Part shown: in pieces, positions 23,201-35,200 of the stretch
Numbering within the stretch: position 1 is the stretch's first letter
Layout of the letters: each line of letters opens with the position of its first letter
Source: Cryptomeria japonica
Lineage: Eukaryota > Streptophyta > Pinopsida > Cupressales > Cupressaceae
Assembly (NCBI RefSeq): GCF_030272615.1
Contig: NC_081415.1
Location: 103,284,796-103,348,795, forward strand
Direction: 5' to 3'
Length of the DNA stretch: 64,000 bases
Translations under genes and position numbers: made by a program
The notes under the pieces: model-generated
The model's database searches: none
What the model saw: only the letters and a program-made list of their open reading frames with translations
What the model was told of the DNA's origin: nothing

Positions 23201-25590
23201 CAACTCAGATCTCTACAAGGATGACTTCAATCAATCAGGCGATTCATCGCTGAACTCGCAGATAAAAGCCTACCATTCAATCATTTGCTACATAAGAATA
23301 TGCCATTCAGATGGGAAGCTAAATGTGCTGAATCCTTCTATCAAATCAAGCAATATCTGATGAACCCATTAGTTCTAGTACCACCAATAGCAGGGAAGCC
23401 ACTTATTCTCTACATTTCAAAAATAGATGTATCAATGGGGGTACTATTGGCACAAGAAGATCAATAAGGAAAGGAACGAGCAATATACTACATTAGAAGG
23501 ACATTGAATGACTATGAGCTCAATTACACATTTATTGAGAAAGCCTGTTTGGCTGTAGTCTTCGCCTCCCAAAAGTTTTGACATTACATGCTAGCTCACA
23601 CAATCAAGCTAGTTGCAAAAATGATCCTCTCAAATATTTACTCAGCAAGGAAGCTCTTATAGGACGATTGGCTAAATGGGTCATGATTCTCAGTGAATTT
23701 GATATCCAATACATAGAACGAAGAGCTATCAAAGGACAAGCAATTGCAAATCAACTAGCTCAAGCACCGCTGCCAGGAAAACAAACTATGGAGATTGAAT
23801 TTCCGAATAGAGACGTTCTTTCTATTTCTACCAAGTAATGGACCCTATACTTTGACGGATCCTACACACAACATGGTTCAGGTGTTGGCATTCTATTCAT
23901 CACTCCTGAAGGACATACTATACCAAGATCATATAGACTTATGTTCCCATGCACAAATAATGTGGCTGAATATGAGGCATTGGTTATAGGCATCAAAATG
24001 GCCATAGAATGGAAAATCACGGAGTTAAAGGTCTATGGAGATTCACAACTAGTCGTCAATCAAATCAACAACGACTATCAGACAAAAGATGACAAACTAC
24101 TACCCTACAAATGAATGGTGGATGACTTCAAATAGTATTTTGTACACATCACCTTCGAGCAAATACCAAGATTGTACAACAAAGCAACCGATGCAATGGC
24201 TACTATCGCTTCATTACTACAGATTCTAGAGCAACAGAGTCATTATGAGTTTCTGGTAAAGCAACTGTTCTCCCCAGCCTATGACCACTCTGAATCCCAT
24301 GTTGTCTATACCTTGACTGGTTCGGATTCCCCTTTGTATGGACCAATATATGATTATCTAAAGAACAATATTCTACCCATTGACCAATCCCGAAACCAAA
24401 AGTGTAATTTTATCCGACAAGCCGCCCGCTATACCTTTACTGTTGATACTTTGTACCGTCGAGGTCTAGATGGTACTCGTCTTCGTTGCCTTGACCGTAA
24501 TGAATCTGATTCCGCTTTACACGAGCTTCACGAAGGTATCTATGGCACACATTCAAGCGGTACAACTCTTGCTAAAAAGATTCTAAGAATGGGATATTAC
24601 TAGCCAACAATGGAAAAAGATTCTTATCATTTTGCAAAAAAGTGTCCTAAATGCCAAATTCATGGCAATCTGATACATGCACCAGCATAGGAACTGCATC
24701 CATTTACAACATCCTGACCCTTTTGTCAGTGGGGACTCGACTTGGTCGACAAAATTCATCCTTCATCTTCACATGGACACAAGTTCATTATAACTGCAAC
24801 ATAATACTTTACCAATTGGATAGAAGCAGTCCCCATGACCACAGTAACTGGAAAACAAATTGCCTCTTTTATCCTAAACTATCTGATCTACAGATATGGT
24901 ATTCCAAGCTCCATCATCATTGATAATGGACGACCATTCAAAAACCAAGATGTCCAAGAACTATGTGAACAATTCAAAATACAACATTGGTTCTCTACAC
25001 CATACTACCCCCAAGGGAATGGTCAGGCAGAAGCATCCAACAAGACAATACTGAAAATCCTAAAGAAAACAGTGAATGATGCAGGCAAAGATTGGCATGT
25101 ACAACTCAATCCAACACTTTGGGCATACAGAACTAGCATCTGCACACCTACAAGAGCAACACCTTTCTCATTGGTCTATGGATCAGAAGCTATTTTACCC
25201 CTAGAGGTAGAAATTCCATCTCTCAGAGTCTCTCTAAAAGGCTTAATCCCAGATGAAGAGTATCGAGTCAACCGACTACAAGAATTGGAACTCTTAGATG
25301 AAAGATGTCAACATGCTTACACTCATCTCAAAGCATATCAGCAACGCATGTGTAGAAGCTACAATCACAAGGTCATTCCCCAAAATTTCAAAGTTGGTGA
25401 CCTGGTCCTCAAAGAAAATCCTAGAAATTAGCAAGATCGAGAAAAGAAAGGAAAATTTGAACCCAACTGGTTAGGTCCCTATGTCATCATATCAGTCTAT
25501 GGATCGGGTGCTTATCAGCTAACAACTTTAGAAGGAGATGTGCTCAACGAACCAACTAATAACATTCATATGAAGAAATACTACACTTGA
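20261..25590 (+). pseudogene. pol: Tat pol: protease, G-patch, RT, RNase H, aRNH, integrase
   Basis: Pol copies the RNA and inserts the DNA. Protease lies at about 20330-20610 with the active-site motif LIDGGA and LLGQPW. RT runs from about 22490 to 23220, with YVDD at 22970-22981 and MDGFSSYNQI just upstream. The ordinary RNase H runs from about 23290 to 23700. The archaeal-type RNase H runs from about 23839 to 24170 (FDGSYT, AEYEAL, YGDSQLV). Integrase has its HHCC finger near 24517-24655. Its catalytic D, D, E codons are at 24739, 24922 and 25030, giving the classical 35-residue D-E gap. The stop is TGA at 25588-25590. Frame changes occur near 20260 (from gag), in the acidic spacer at 21500-22300 and near 23620. 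About a dozen in-frame stops mostly sit at positions where relatives have Arg, Gln or Trp. Confidence 0.9.
21090..21225 (+). other. G-patch-like domain between protease and RT
   Basis: The pattern GKGYLIMQQMGYNGKGPIGK, then EGVTEP, then DKIGLGC matches the spaced glycines and the MGY(N/K)G..G core of G-patch domains. These usually bind RNA or RNA helicases, and betaretroviral proteases carry one. A TAG stop at 21191-21193 falls inside it. It is in the same frame as the protease and followed by an acidic linker. The call is from pattern only. Confidence 0.65.
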
Positions 25591-26769
25591 GTAGTCTAAT
25601 GCATGGAAAAAGTAAAAAAAATAAAAATAAATTAAAAAAATCAAGAAAAAGCAAATAAAAAGGTACAATAAAAGCAATTGGTGAAAACCTGGTAACAGGC
25701 ACTATTGTGAAAGGACAACTCCTCTATCTATATCCATATCCTTATCTCTGTAGTAAAACACTATTGACCATCGCTCGACACTTAGAAAATATCTATTCAA
25801 GACATACTTAGTGTAGTCACTATCCTGATTTATCCATCTATCCTTTCACCACACTTTACCATGGCTTGGTAATCACTGTACATACCCGCATCGAGAGGTA
25901 CACTTAGCTAGAGACAATAAGCATCAAAACTTACAAGCACATTCAAATCGTCAAGACTATTTGCAAAACTCATAGCATCATGTCCAAAGCAAAAAACTTA
26001 CATGAAACCCAAATCAAAACATCGATCGATAACAGATTCACAAGAGAAATACGATGGATGATTTTCTAAAGTACCAACTGTTGCATTTTGCATAAAGTCT
26101 TGACTATTTTTGCATTTAACTTTTTGAATTATTGGATTCTCTAACTTTTCTCAACAATGCTTCCAAGCTAGAGAACATCGAGAAACTCCAATATTTTCTT
26201 AGTCTTCTGTCTGTGAGGCGATCATTTGTACTGTGTAGATACTTGTCTCGAGATGTGATTCAACGAATATCACTGAAGACATGAATCCACTTTACGCATA
26301 CAAATGGTTTAATCTTGTCTATTTATACGCAATCCGCACTTTGGTCGTCTTGGTTCAATTATACCTTGACGCTTGTGCTATCTTGCAAAATCAAACATCA
26401 TGTAAATTTTTCTCAGGTCATCATGGTTCAATTATACCATTATGCTTGTATAAATTTTCAACATATCCAAAAATCAATCCATGCTCAATGATGATACATA
26501 TATCCAAAGCAAATAACATGTGGTTATATCAGATGACAAATGCAGAATGAGGGTGCTCCAAAAACAATTAGTTGCATATCATTTTACAATTCGTTGCATA
26601 TCAAATCAAACATCTCATTTTTAAGATACATCTCACATCTCATAAACATCATACATTTACACCATTGCATTTCATCGTAACATCTATCTAAGCATTGCAT
26701 TATCATAAAATAAACACAAGCATATAGAAAATGCATCCATAACACATCACATGATCAAAGAAAATGGTG

Positions 26770-26802
<33 letters not shown>

Positions 26803-26883
26803 GATCAATGTACAATAACAGTCATGTCTATGCCCCGTACAACCAAAAAAAATAATAAAAAATGCAAACGGAGACATCGCCTC
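25591..26883 (+). other. Tat region after pol, non-coding
   Basis: No supported gene. (AT)n of about 15 units lies at 26772-26801. The open frame at 26281-26550 has no recognisable domain. Confidence 0.6.
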
Positions 26884-28787
26884 TCAAGTATGACTATCTC
26901 CTGAGGGAGACGGTCTCGCCATATAAGTCCCAGCCCCTGGATCTCCAGGTGGATCATGTCTATGTGGCCCCGTCATGCCTCTGCTCTCTGACCGCGATCC
27001 AGTCTCTAGAGATCGACTCAATCTCGACTACGTAAAACTCTGCACTCAGCACTCCCTAGGCACCACAGCCTCATAATGTCGATGGTAGTACTCCGCCTCC
27101 TGGGCTCTCAAAGCCAGCTCTCTCAAGGTGTCCCTCATCGGACCACCTGCTGCAGCTCTCTCCACACTCGCTGCGAGCTCTTTCGCTCGACCTCACCGCT
27201 CTATCTCGATGTCGCGCTCGGTGGTCGGCTGTGTAATCTGACGTTGATGCACTAATAGCTGTGCCTATAGCTGTTGCACTGTTACCTATAGGGTCCTAAT
27301 CTGGGCGTCCTCCACATGAGTCTGAATTCGGACACGTAGGGGTACCTGTAAAGGGCTACCCCCTATCCCTCTACCTTTCCTCGGTCCTGGTGGAGGTAAC
27401 ACATCAGTCCTCCTCCTCTGGGATGGCCATCTCACCTCATCAGTCCCTTCAACTGCTGCTATCACCTCTCCTACCATCCCCTCACCCCCTGCTCCAATAA
27501 CCAAACCTCCTCTACCTCTATCCATCATAGCTTGTCGAACTGCTCTCTCCACCCTCTATCATCCCTATCTCTACCTATGTCTCCTCTCCTACCCTGACCT
27601 CCTCCACCTCCTCCCTCATCCTCATCTCCCCCTCCCTCATCCTCATCATTATCAAAAGTGGGCCGCATCTCCGCTGGATCCGATATCCTCACCACGACAC
27701 GAGCTGCAAACAATCTGGCAAACTCATCCGTCATCCCAACATCCAAAATCTTTAGGGCATAATCCCATATCTGACCCACTAGCTGCACAAACTCCTCTAC
27801 GACCGTCGCACTGTCAATAGTCGGACCCCAATCTAGTATGTCCTGCCTCCGGCTCGCATACAAACAGGTCCCGTGTGGTATCCCCTGCTGCCAACCAAAC
27901 TGCCGCAAAACTCTCGTAACCAAAAATCTCTCAATCACAAAAGAGGTCCTCCCTATCAAAAATTGGGTCATAAAGACATATGGCATCTCCAACCCATCCT
28001 CAGCCCAAACCTCGCAACCTATATATGGTCGCCATATGACCATATTAATATCATCCAACACCCTCCTCCAATGCTCCAGTTTGTCCAGCTTCCGCTGGAC
28101 AACTAACCCTCTGTATCCATATGCATAGGCACGTCCAACAGGCCTATCTCTATCCACGAGTGGCCTGGCTGTAGGAATGTGCTCCCAACACCATACCTAT
28201 AAAAGCGTAACACCAGCTGACAAACTGCCGTAACCCAGGTATACTACCTCGTGCAAGTCCCTGTACAAATGGGTTAGCATAGACGATCCCCATGCGAACC
28301 TACGACCCTGTGTAACTATCTCCTCTAGCACCAGTCCCCATCCCATAGATAGTCCCTTTGACCTGCGGTCGGGACATAGGAAACCACCTACAAACCCTGC
28401 CAGTACTGATGGAAGAGGCGCTTAGTCCAAATCCAAAAACTCCTGCCATGAAATCTCATATCTGCACACTGTATCATCATGAAAAATCCGACGAAGTGCC
28501 TCTGTCCCGCCCTCCTCTGACTGCTCATAAGGTAGTAGTGCCCCTACTATAGGTATGCGCAGGATCCAGTAACAATCCTCTGGGGTCACTGTCATCTCCC
28601 CTGTGGCAAAATGGAAGGTGTTCGTATCACTGTGCCATCTCTCTGCAAGCACTGTAAGTAAACCCCGGTTCACAGTAAACTGAGGCATATTTAATAGAGA
28701 AGACATGCCACATCTCTCAATAATGTCTAGATCAGTCTGTGCCAACCATGGTATCAATTCCCATGATCTCGGGAACCGCTCGCATGA
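26884..28787 (-). pseudogene. Antisense plant mobile domain (PMD) protein, broken
   Basis: PMD (aminotransferase-like) proteins include the Arabidopsis MAIN/MAIL1 family, which act in silencing and genome stability; PMD is also found in plant transposons. On the minus strand one frame is open from 28787 to 27525 except for stops near 28422 and 28196. It starts with ERFPRSWELIPWLAQTDLD, then ERCGM, an AERWHSDTNTFHFATGEMTV block and a TPEDCYWILRIPIVG segment, the usual PMD N-terminal pattern. Near 27900 it has FLVTRVLRQFGWQQGIP, also typical. An acidic Gly-rich tail follows (27590-27660). The frame then shifts to 27552-27286, and a coiled, charged tail with further stops extends to 26884. No ATG start is certain. 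It lies wholly inside the Tat element, opposite to pol. Loss of function is clear; capture by the element is inference. Confidence 0.75.
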
Positions 28788-28885
28788 CTAAACCACTCCC
28801 AATCGCTCCTATCAAACAACGAAACAAGTCCAATATCAATTTCCTCATCAAAACATAGATATCAAAATCAAAATCACATGATATC

Positions 28886-29165
28886 TATCCATATCAACTT
28901 GTAACACAACTCAAGTTTTCAAAAACCATATCAAACTTGTAACATAAATCAAGTCCCCATATCGCATCAACTTGTAACACAAATCAAGTTTCCAACCCAT
29001 ATCAACTTGTAAAACAACTCAAGTTCCACAATCATATCAGCTTGTAACATAAATCAAGCTCCACATATATTAACTTGAAACAATGCAAATCAAATCAAGT
29101 TTATGCCAAATCCACATTGATATCTATGAATAACTTGAAAAATGGCAAATCAAACCAAGTTATAT
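28886..29165 (+). repeat. Tandem repeat with CTTGTAACACAA units, ~35-40 bp
   Basis: About five units contain ATATCAACTTGTAACACAA followed by TCAAGTT; two longer variants read AACTTGAAA...CAAATCAA. Each unit has a small palindrome, AACTTG...CAAGTT. They lie between the PMD start and motif cluster C. Confidence 0.8.
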
Positions 29166-29299
29166 CGGCACTGATATTGGACAAACTATCAAAACCATGA
29201 CAACAAACACAGAAACGAAACATTTTACACCTATCCCAGCAAAACTGACCTTATTTTATCAATTTTCCTCACTCACAAAATCATCTTTTCTCACAAAAC

Positions 29300-29780
29300 C
29301 GATCACATGCGCTAACTAAATTTGACTACGTGCTAGATTGACTCGACGTGCTAACCTGTTTTCTCCCCATGCTATCCTATCTACCCCACACGCTAGATTA
29401 ACTCTATGCGCTACCTATTTCTTCCAATGCGCTATCTAAGCTACCCTAAGCGCTAAACCTATCTTATGCGCTAACCTATCCTGCGGTTGCGCTGCCTATC
29501 TAACCCTATGCGCTAGGTCTAACCTACATGCTACTTATCCCTACCCATGCGATTGCCTATCTACCCAATACGCTAGGTTTACTTGATGCGCTACCTATTT
29601 CACTTTCTGTGCTACCCTGTGTCCCTAATGCGCTAATGTGCATTTATGCGCTAACCTAACAAACCTAAGCGCTAACCTAGTAAACCTATGCGCTACCCTA
29701 TGTTTTCGGACGCAACCTAAAATCTACAACCTTATGCACTACAGAATTTTTTCGTATGCGTTGACCGATGACCTAGATGC
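29300..29780 (-). repeat. TAGCGCAT motif cluster C, opposite orientation
   Basis: Ten exact ATGCGCTA copies (TAGCGCAT on the minus strand) and a dozen variants, spaced about 15-40 bp apart. They lie 0.5-1.0 kb upstream of the antisense PMD frame and, on the plus strand, 0.6-1.1 kb before the 3' LTR. Direction is reversed relative to clusters A and B. Confidence 0.85.
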
Positions 29781-30345
29781 GCTAGAACGTGAAACCCATG
29801 TGAAAAATTCCAAAAAAGTACCAAAAATGACAAAATAAAAAATCAAAAAGGGGTCAAAAAGGTTGACTTATCGGTGGTCCATATGCGACAAGCCTCCGAT
29901 ACCTTTGAACGCACTTGAATCGATGCATAAAATATGGAATAGGCATTTTTTCTTCTCTCCAAAAGTCTCTTTCTCTAAAGTCAACAAGCACAAATGAGAC
30001 AAAACCATGCACTTTTCCCTTTTTATAGTGTAAAATAAAATTAGGGTTAGGGGATTGAGCATGTAATTCGCTCGTGGTCTTCCTCGTACCCTCGCACACA
30101 TCAATTATCGGGAGATGAGTCAATTTAAGTATTCCACATAGCCAACATTTTACAATGCAAACACAATTATCAAATCACATCAAATTTTTCCAAATTTTTG
30201 ATTCATCTCTCGAGGGGGCATTATCAACATCAATTATCAAAACTGGGGCATGACATATCTCAAAATGACATAAATGTTTTATTTTGATCATAAATCACGA
30301 TAACACATCATTTTCTTTGAATTAACATGTGCACACACGTCACTT

Positions 30346-30360
30346 CAAAGAGGGGCAAAA
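30346..30360 (+). other. Polypurine tract of the Tat element
   Basis: CAAAGAGGGGCAAAA lies directly against the 3' LTR start, as expected for priming plus-strand DNA. Confidence 0.85.
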
Positions 30361-31806
30361 TGTAGATGTATAAAAATGACCATATTCCTAAATGAATATT
30401 TTATGTTCATTTCTCTATTTAATTAAATCCAATTTAATTAAATCACCCTCATTCTTCTATTTAAATTAAGTAAATTACTCAATTTATTTAAATTAAATTT
30501 ATTTGGCCTCTTTTGACATTTAATGAATAAATCATTTTATTCAATTAAATCTCTTCTATCCATTTTTAATTAAATTCCAATTTAATTAAATAGTTTATCC
30601 TAAATTGAATAAATCTAATTTATTTGATTTCCCCAAATTACAACCAAATTGAATTAAATTCATTTTATTCAATTAAATCCTATTACCCCTCCATCCACTT
30701 GCAAAATCCTACATCTCCCACTTGCTTCCTAAACCCTATTCCTAACCCCTTCTAGACTCTTCTAATCACTTCTGAATTAACCTAAACCATCTTCTAAACT
30801 TTGTCACATCCCTAAGCAAGGGGAAGTCACTTCTCAAACCCTCAAAGTCTTTGAAAACCCTTAAAGGCTTCAACCACTTAACTTTGAAAGTCTCTCAAAC
30901 CATTAATGGTTAACTCAACCCTCTAGCATGATTAAAGAATTTCCCTAAACTCAACCTCCATGTAACCCGAGGGTCTCATCAAGCATTTATTGCTGTGACC
31001 ATGGTTATCCTTAATCCTTTGCACAAGAGTTTATCCTTTGGGTAAAAGCTTTATCCAATGAGTAATCCTAACTTAACCATAACCCTTACCCCCTAAGATA
31101 ACCATGAGGTCTTCTCAAGCATTTAATGCTTCCTACCTCTCTTTTCAACCCATTCTTATGTTGACATTTGTCACCATTTCATTGGTGCAAATTGTGAACA
31201 TGGATTCCCAACTTTCAAACTCAACCCTTGATTACCTCTTTCAATCCTAGCCATCCATTGCCCTATTTTTGCTATAAATAGAGCTCTCATTCGTCCATTT
31301 TAAGAATCCAAGTCTTTAGCATCACACTTATACTAAAATCCATCCAAGCTTTAATATATCATTTGTTCTCATCATTTAGCCTCTCTTTTCAATAGGAATT
31401 AATCTAAATATGCATGTTTAGAGTATTTTCTTTATCATCTAGCTTAATCATAGACTAATATAGCATGCTAGGATAGTCTTGTTACTAATCTTGTCATCTT
31501 ATAACTAGTTTATTGCATTTATAGGATCATGTATAACTTAGGATGCATTTCATCTTAAAATCAACCAAAGCATCCCTCGTTCTTGCATTTCTCATCCCTA
31601 AACCACTTTGCTCAGTGATCTGAGAGTAGAGAAATTGGTTTGAGGGACCTTGTGAGATAGAGAACCATAGAACCAACCTTGGGAAGCTGAGCCATACTTC
31701 ATGACTCCATAGCTTTCACCAAGAAGTCCTGTGGCTGTGTGAGCAAGGCTCCTTAGGCTTCATTTTTCACATTTTAAGTTCTATCAACCCGCTTTTCCAG
31801 CATACA
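30361..31806 (+). repeat. 3' LTR of the Tat element
   Basis: It starts TGTAGATGTATAAAAATG and ends AGCATACA, followed by GTGGG. It matches the 5' LTR over its whole length with scattered substitutions. Confidence 0.95.
31273..31280 (+). promoter_or_regulatory. TATA box in the Tat 3' LTR
   Basis: TATAAATA in the context TTTTTGCTATAAATAGAG. The 5' LTR has AATAAATA at this position. Confidence 0.7.
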
Positions 31807-31811
31807 GTGGG

Positions 31812-32228
31812 AAATTGATATACTGTAGTCCGTCAACATATAATGATTGTGACATATAGATAAATATTGCAGATTGTTACCTTCAACATATCGTGGAAGA
31901 TTATTATTCAGTGAATTCAACATCACACATACAACATATCATGGATTATACACTCAGTGAATTCAGAATTACACACACAACAAATTAGAAGGATTCAATT
32001 GATATCATCTATTGATACCAGATTGTGATCAAGGTGTAAACAAAAATTAAAATTACCTACTATTCAAATCTGATCAAAATTTAACACCTAGTACTAAACC
32101 TAACCTCAATCATAAGCTTAACCCTAAACACAATTATATCTCTAACTCTAAGCCTAAACTAAGCTTAACAATGATAATAATATTATTAAATATAATATTA
32201 ATATAATATTAATATAAAATATGAAATC
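31812..32228. other. Right flank of the Tat insertion
   Basis: It contains a repeated AACATATC(G/A)TGGA...CAGTGAATTCA pattern (about 31886-31968), then CCTAA-type telomere-like sequence (32090-32165) and AT-rich DNA. It continues the sequence seen left of 13590. TTGATACCAGATTGTGATCA near 32010 resembles a reversed Copia primer site but is too weak to call. Confidence 0.5.
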
Positions 32229-32230
32229 AT

Positions 32231-35200
32231 TGGCAACAAAAGTCTCGTGAGGTTTGGCTTAAAGAAGGTGACAGGAATACTACCTTCTTTCAAGCTGCAA
32301 CCAAGCTTAAAAGAGCTTCTTCTACAATTTTTAGTATTAAGGTTTCTAAGTCTGGTTATGTCCTTAATTCAGATTAGCAGATTAGGGAGGAGGGGGTGTC
32401 TTTTTTTAAGGAATTGTTATCTCCTTCTTTTTCTTCTTCCTCTATGGATCATCATGTGGATTTGCTTTTAGATTCTATCCCCTCCCTTGTTTCTCATGAG
32501 GATAATGACTTTCTTATGATGCCTTTTTCTTTAGATGAGCTTCATTCTGTTGTTTTTTCCATGGCCCCTGACAAAGCTCCGGGTCCTGATGGGTTTACTA
32601 TCTTGTTCTTTCAAAAATGTTGGGATTTTATTGGTTTTGACTTATTAATGACTTTGGAAGAGTCTAGGAGGGGTGGGTATATCCTTAAAAAATTTAACAT
32701 CACTTATATTGCCCTTATCCCGAAATCTAAGAATCCCCAAACTTTTGCTGAATTTAGACCCATTTCTTTGTGCAACTCTATTTACAAAATCTTCACCAAG
32801 GCTATTTATTTAAGACTTAAAATTCTCCTTCCTCATATCATTTCTCCTCAATAAGGAGGTTTTGTTCCAGGTCGGGAAACTCATGAGGGAGCAATTGTTG
32901 CTCATGAAACTTTACATTCCATAATTTCGTCCAATATCCTAGCTTTTGTGGTCAAACTTGATATGATGAAGGCTTAGGATAAAGTTTGCTGGGCTTTTTG
33001 CTCAAAGTTATGAGAAGATTTGGTTTCTCTTAAAGCTGGTGTAAATGGATTAAGAGTTTGCTGGGCTTTTTTGCTCAAAGTTATGAGAAAATTTGGTTTC
33101 TCTTAAAGCTGGTGTAAATGGATTAAAAGTTGCATTTCTACTAGTTCATTTTTTGTCATCATTAATGGAGCTCCCTCTGGATACTTTTCTTCAACCCAAA
33201 GTGTTAGACAAGGAGATCCTTTATCTCCTTTCTTATTTATCATTGTGGCAGAAGATTTTAGTCGATTGGTTATTAAGCAAAGGGATTTGGGCTTTTGGCA
33301 AGGGGTATTAATTCCTAACCCTGATATTTCAGTTACTCATAACCTTTTTGCCGATGATACACTTTTATTTGGGTCTTCTTCTACTCAAGAGGCTACTCAT
33401 ATTAAATTTATTCTGGATACTTATACTGTTGGATCTGGCCAACAGATTAGCCCCCATAAATCCAAGATCTTCATTTTTAATACTCCTCAGTTGGTGGTTG
33501 ATAGACTTGTGAATATCTTAGGTTTCCCAGTAGACTCTCTTCCTTCTACCTATTTGGGGATTCCTTTCTTTATGGGATCTGCTAGGTCTTCTTTTTGGAT
33601 TTCGGTTATTGAGAGACTTAAATTTTGTATTTATGCTTGGAAGACTAGGTGGTTGTCTCTTTCAGGTAGGATACTTCTCATTAAAATGGTCCTATCTGCC
33701 ATTCCCAATTACTATATCTCAGTTCTTCAAGCTCCCAGATCAGTCATCTCCCAAATTGAAAAGATTATTTGATATTTTCTTTGGAAAAATAACATGACAG
33801 AAGATAAAAAGATTCCACTGATTTCTTTGACCAAAATGTCTCTTTCCAAGCAAGTTGGTGGTGTTGGGATTCAGGACTTATCTAAAAGAAATAGGGCTTT
33901 TGGGGGCAAACTAGTTTGGTCTATGTATACTAAGCCCCAATCTTTGTGGTGCCAAATTATGCAAGATAAGTATTTGGATTCCCAGAATCCTGCTAGGATC
34001 TTCACAATTTCTAATCCTCCACAGGGGTCTGCTATTTGGAACTTTATGATCTCATGTAGGGAAGTGGTCTCTAATTTTCTCTCCTGGCAAGTCCATTCGG
34101 GGGAGGATATTCTTTTTTGGAAAGACTCCTGGAATGGCTTTCCCCCTCTTTCGCAGCATGATTCTCTTGCTTATGTTTCAATTGTTCTTTCTCAATCACG
34201 GGGAGTTAGATTGGTTGATTATGTAGATAGTGTTGATCTGTTTTCTCACAAGGTCTCATGGAAGGATCCCTCTTCTATGCAATTGTCCTTGCAGGAAATT
34301 CAAAATTTTAAATCTGTTTTGCAAGACCGAGTGGCTTTCCTTTCTAACATCAAAGATCAACTTATTTGGTGCCCTTCTAAATCGGGAAACTACTCTATTA
34401 AAGAAGGATATTTTGCTGTTCAACAAATGGCCAATCAAAATGCTCCTCATCGTGCCTTTTTGTTCTGTTGGAATAATTCAGTATTACCTAGAGCTGGTGT
34501 TTTTTCCTCACTCGCGATGCAAAATACAATTTTGACTAGTGATCGTTTAGTCAAATTTAATATTGCAACCTCCTTTTATTGTGTCTTATGTGGTAAATCT
34601 CTTGAAGATGTCAATCATCTTTTTCTTCATTGTGAGTTTGCAAGTAGTTGTTGGCATTTTGTCCTCCAAAAGTTATCTCTTTCATTCCCTTTACCTTTAT
34701 CTTTATGGGACATGTTTCAGTCTTTTCCAGTTTTGTATTCATCTTCTCTATTTGCTTGTTTGTGGTTTATAATTCCCTCTTCAGTCATATGGGCCATTTG
34801 GTGGGAAAGAAACAAGCACATTTTTAGATGTGACTCATTAGATTTATCGATTGTTCTTGGGATTTTGGAAAGAAGTATTATTGAGCAAGTTAATGCTCAT
34901 GTTTAGAAATATTTTAATATGAATTCAGAGTTCTCTTCTTGGGATAATTTAATGATCTCTTCTTGGAAAAGTATCATTATTCTTGTATCACCCGCCTTTC
35001 CAAGGATTCAGAAAACACCTGTAGATAGAAATTCCATAAAATGGCATCCTCCTAATGCCCCTTTTTGTAAATTGAATTTTGATGGATCCTCTTGTGGAAA
35101 TCCTGGCGATTCAGGAATATGGATAGTTTTTTGTGATTATTTGGGTTCTTTATTAGCATTAAAAGCTATGCCAATTTCTCCTGGCACAAATAATATGGCA

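Larger units (their letters stand above)
13595..31806 (+). mobile_element. 18.2-kb Tat-lineage Ty3/Gypsy retrotransposon
   Basis: The bounds are exact: LTRs 13595-15024 and 30361-31806 begin TG and end CA. They are flanked by GTGGG at 13590-13594 and 31807-31811. A primer-binding site follows the left LTR and a polypurine tract precedes the right one. Domain order is gag, protease, G-patch-like, RT, RNase H, aRNH, integrase. The second (archaeal-type) RNase H between RNase H and integrase is the hallmark of the Tat/Ogre lineage. An antisense PMD frame and long non-coding ends explain the size. Many in-frame stops and at least two frame changes make it non-coding today. The LTRs differ by a few percent by eye plus a 16-bp indel, suggesting an insertion of moderate age. 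Confidence 0.95.

Noticed and set aside
32005-32030. Reversed Copia primer site (GATACCA) in the Tat flank
   Set aside because: No LTR pair or coding part found around it; the motif alone is too short.
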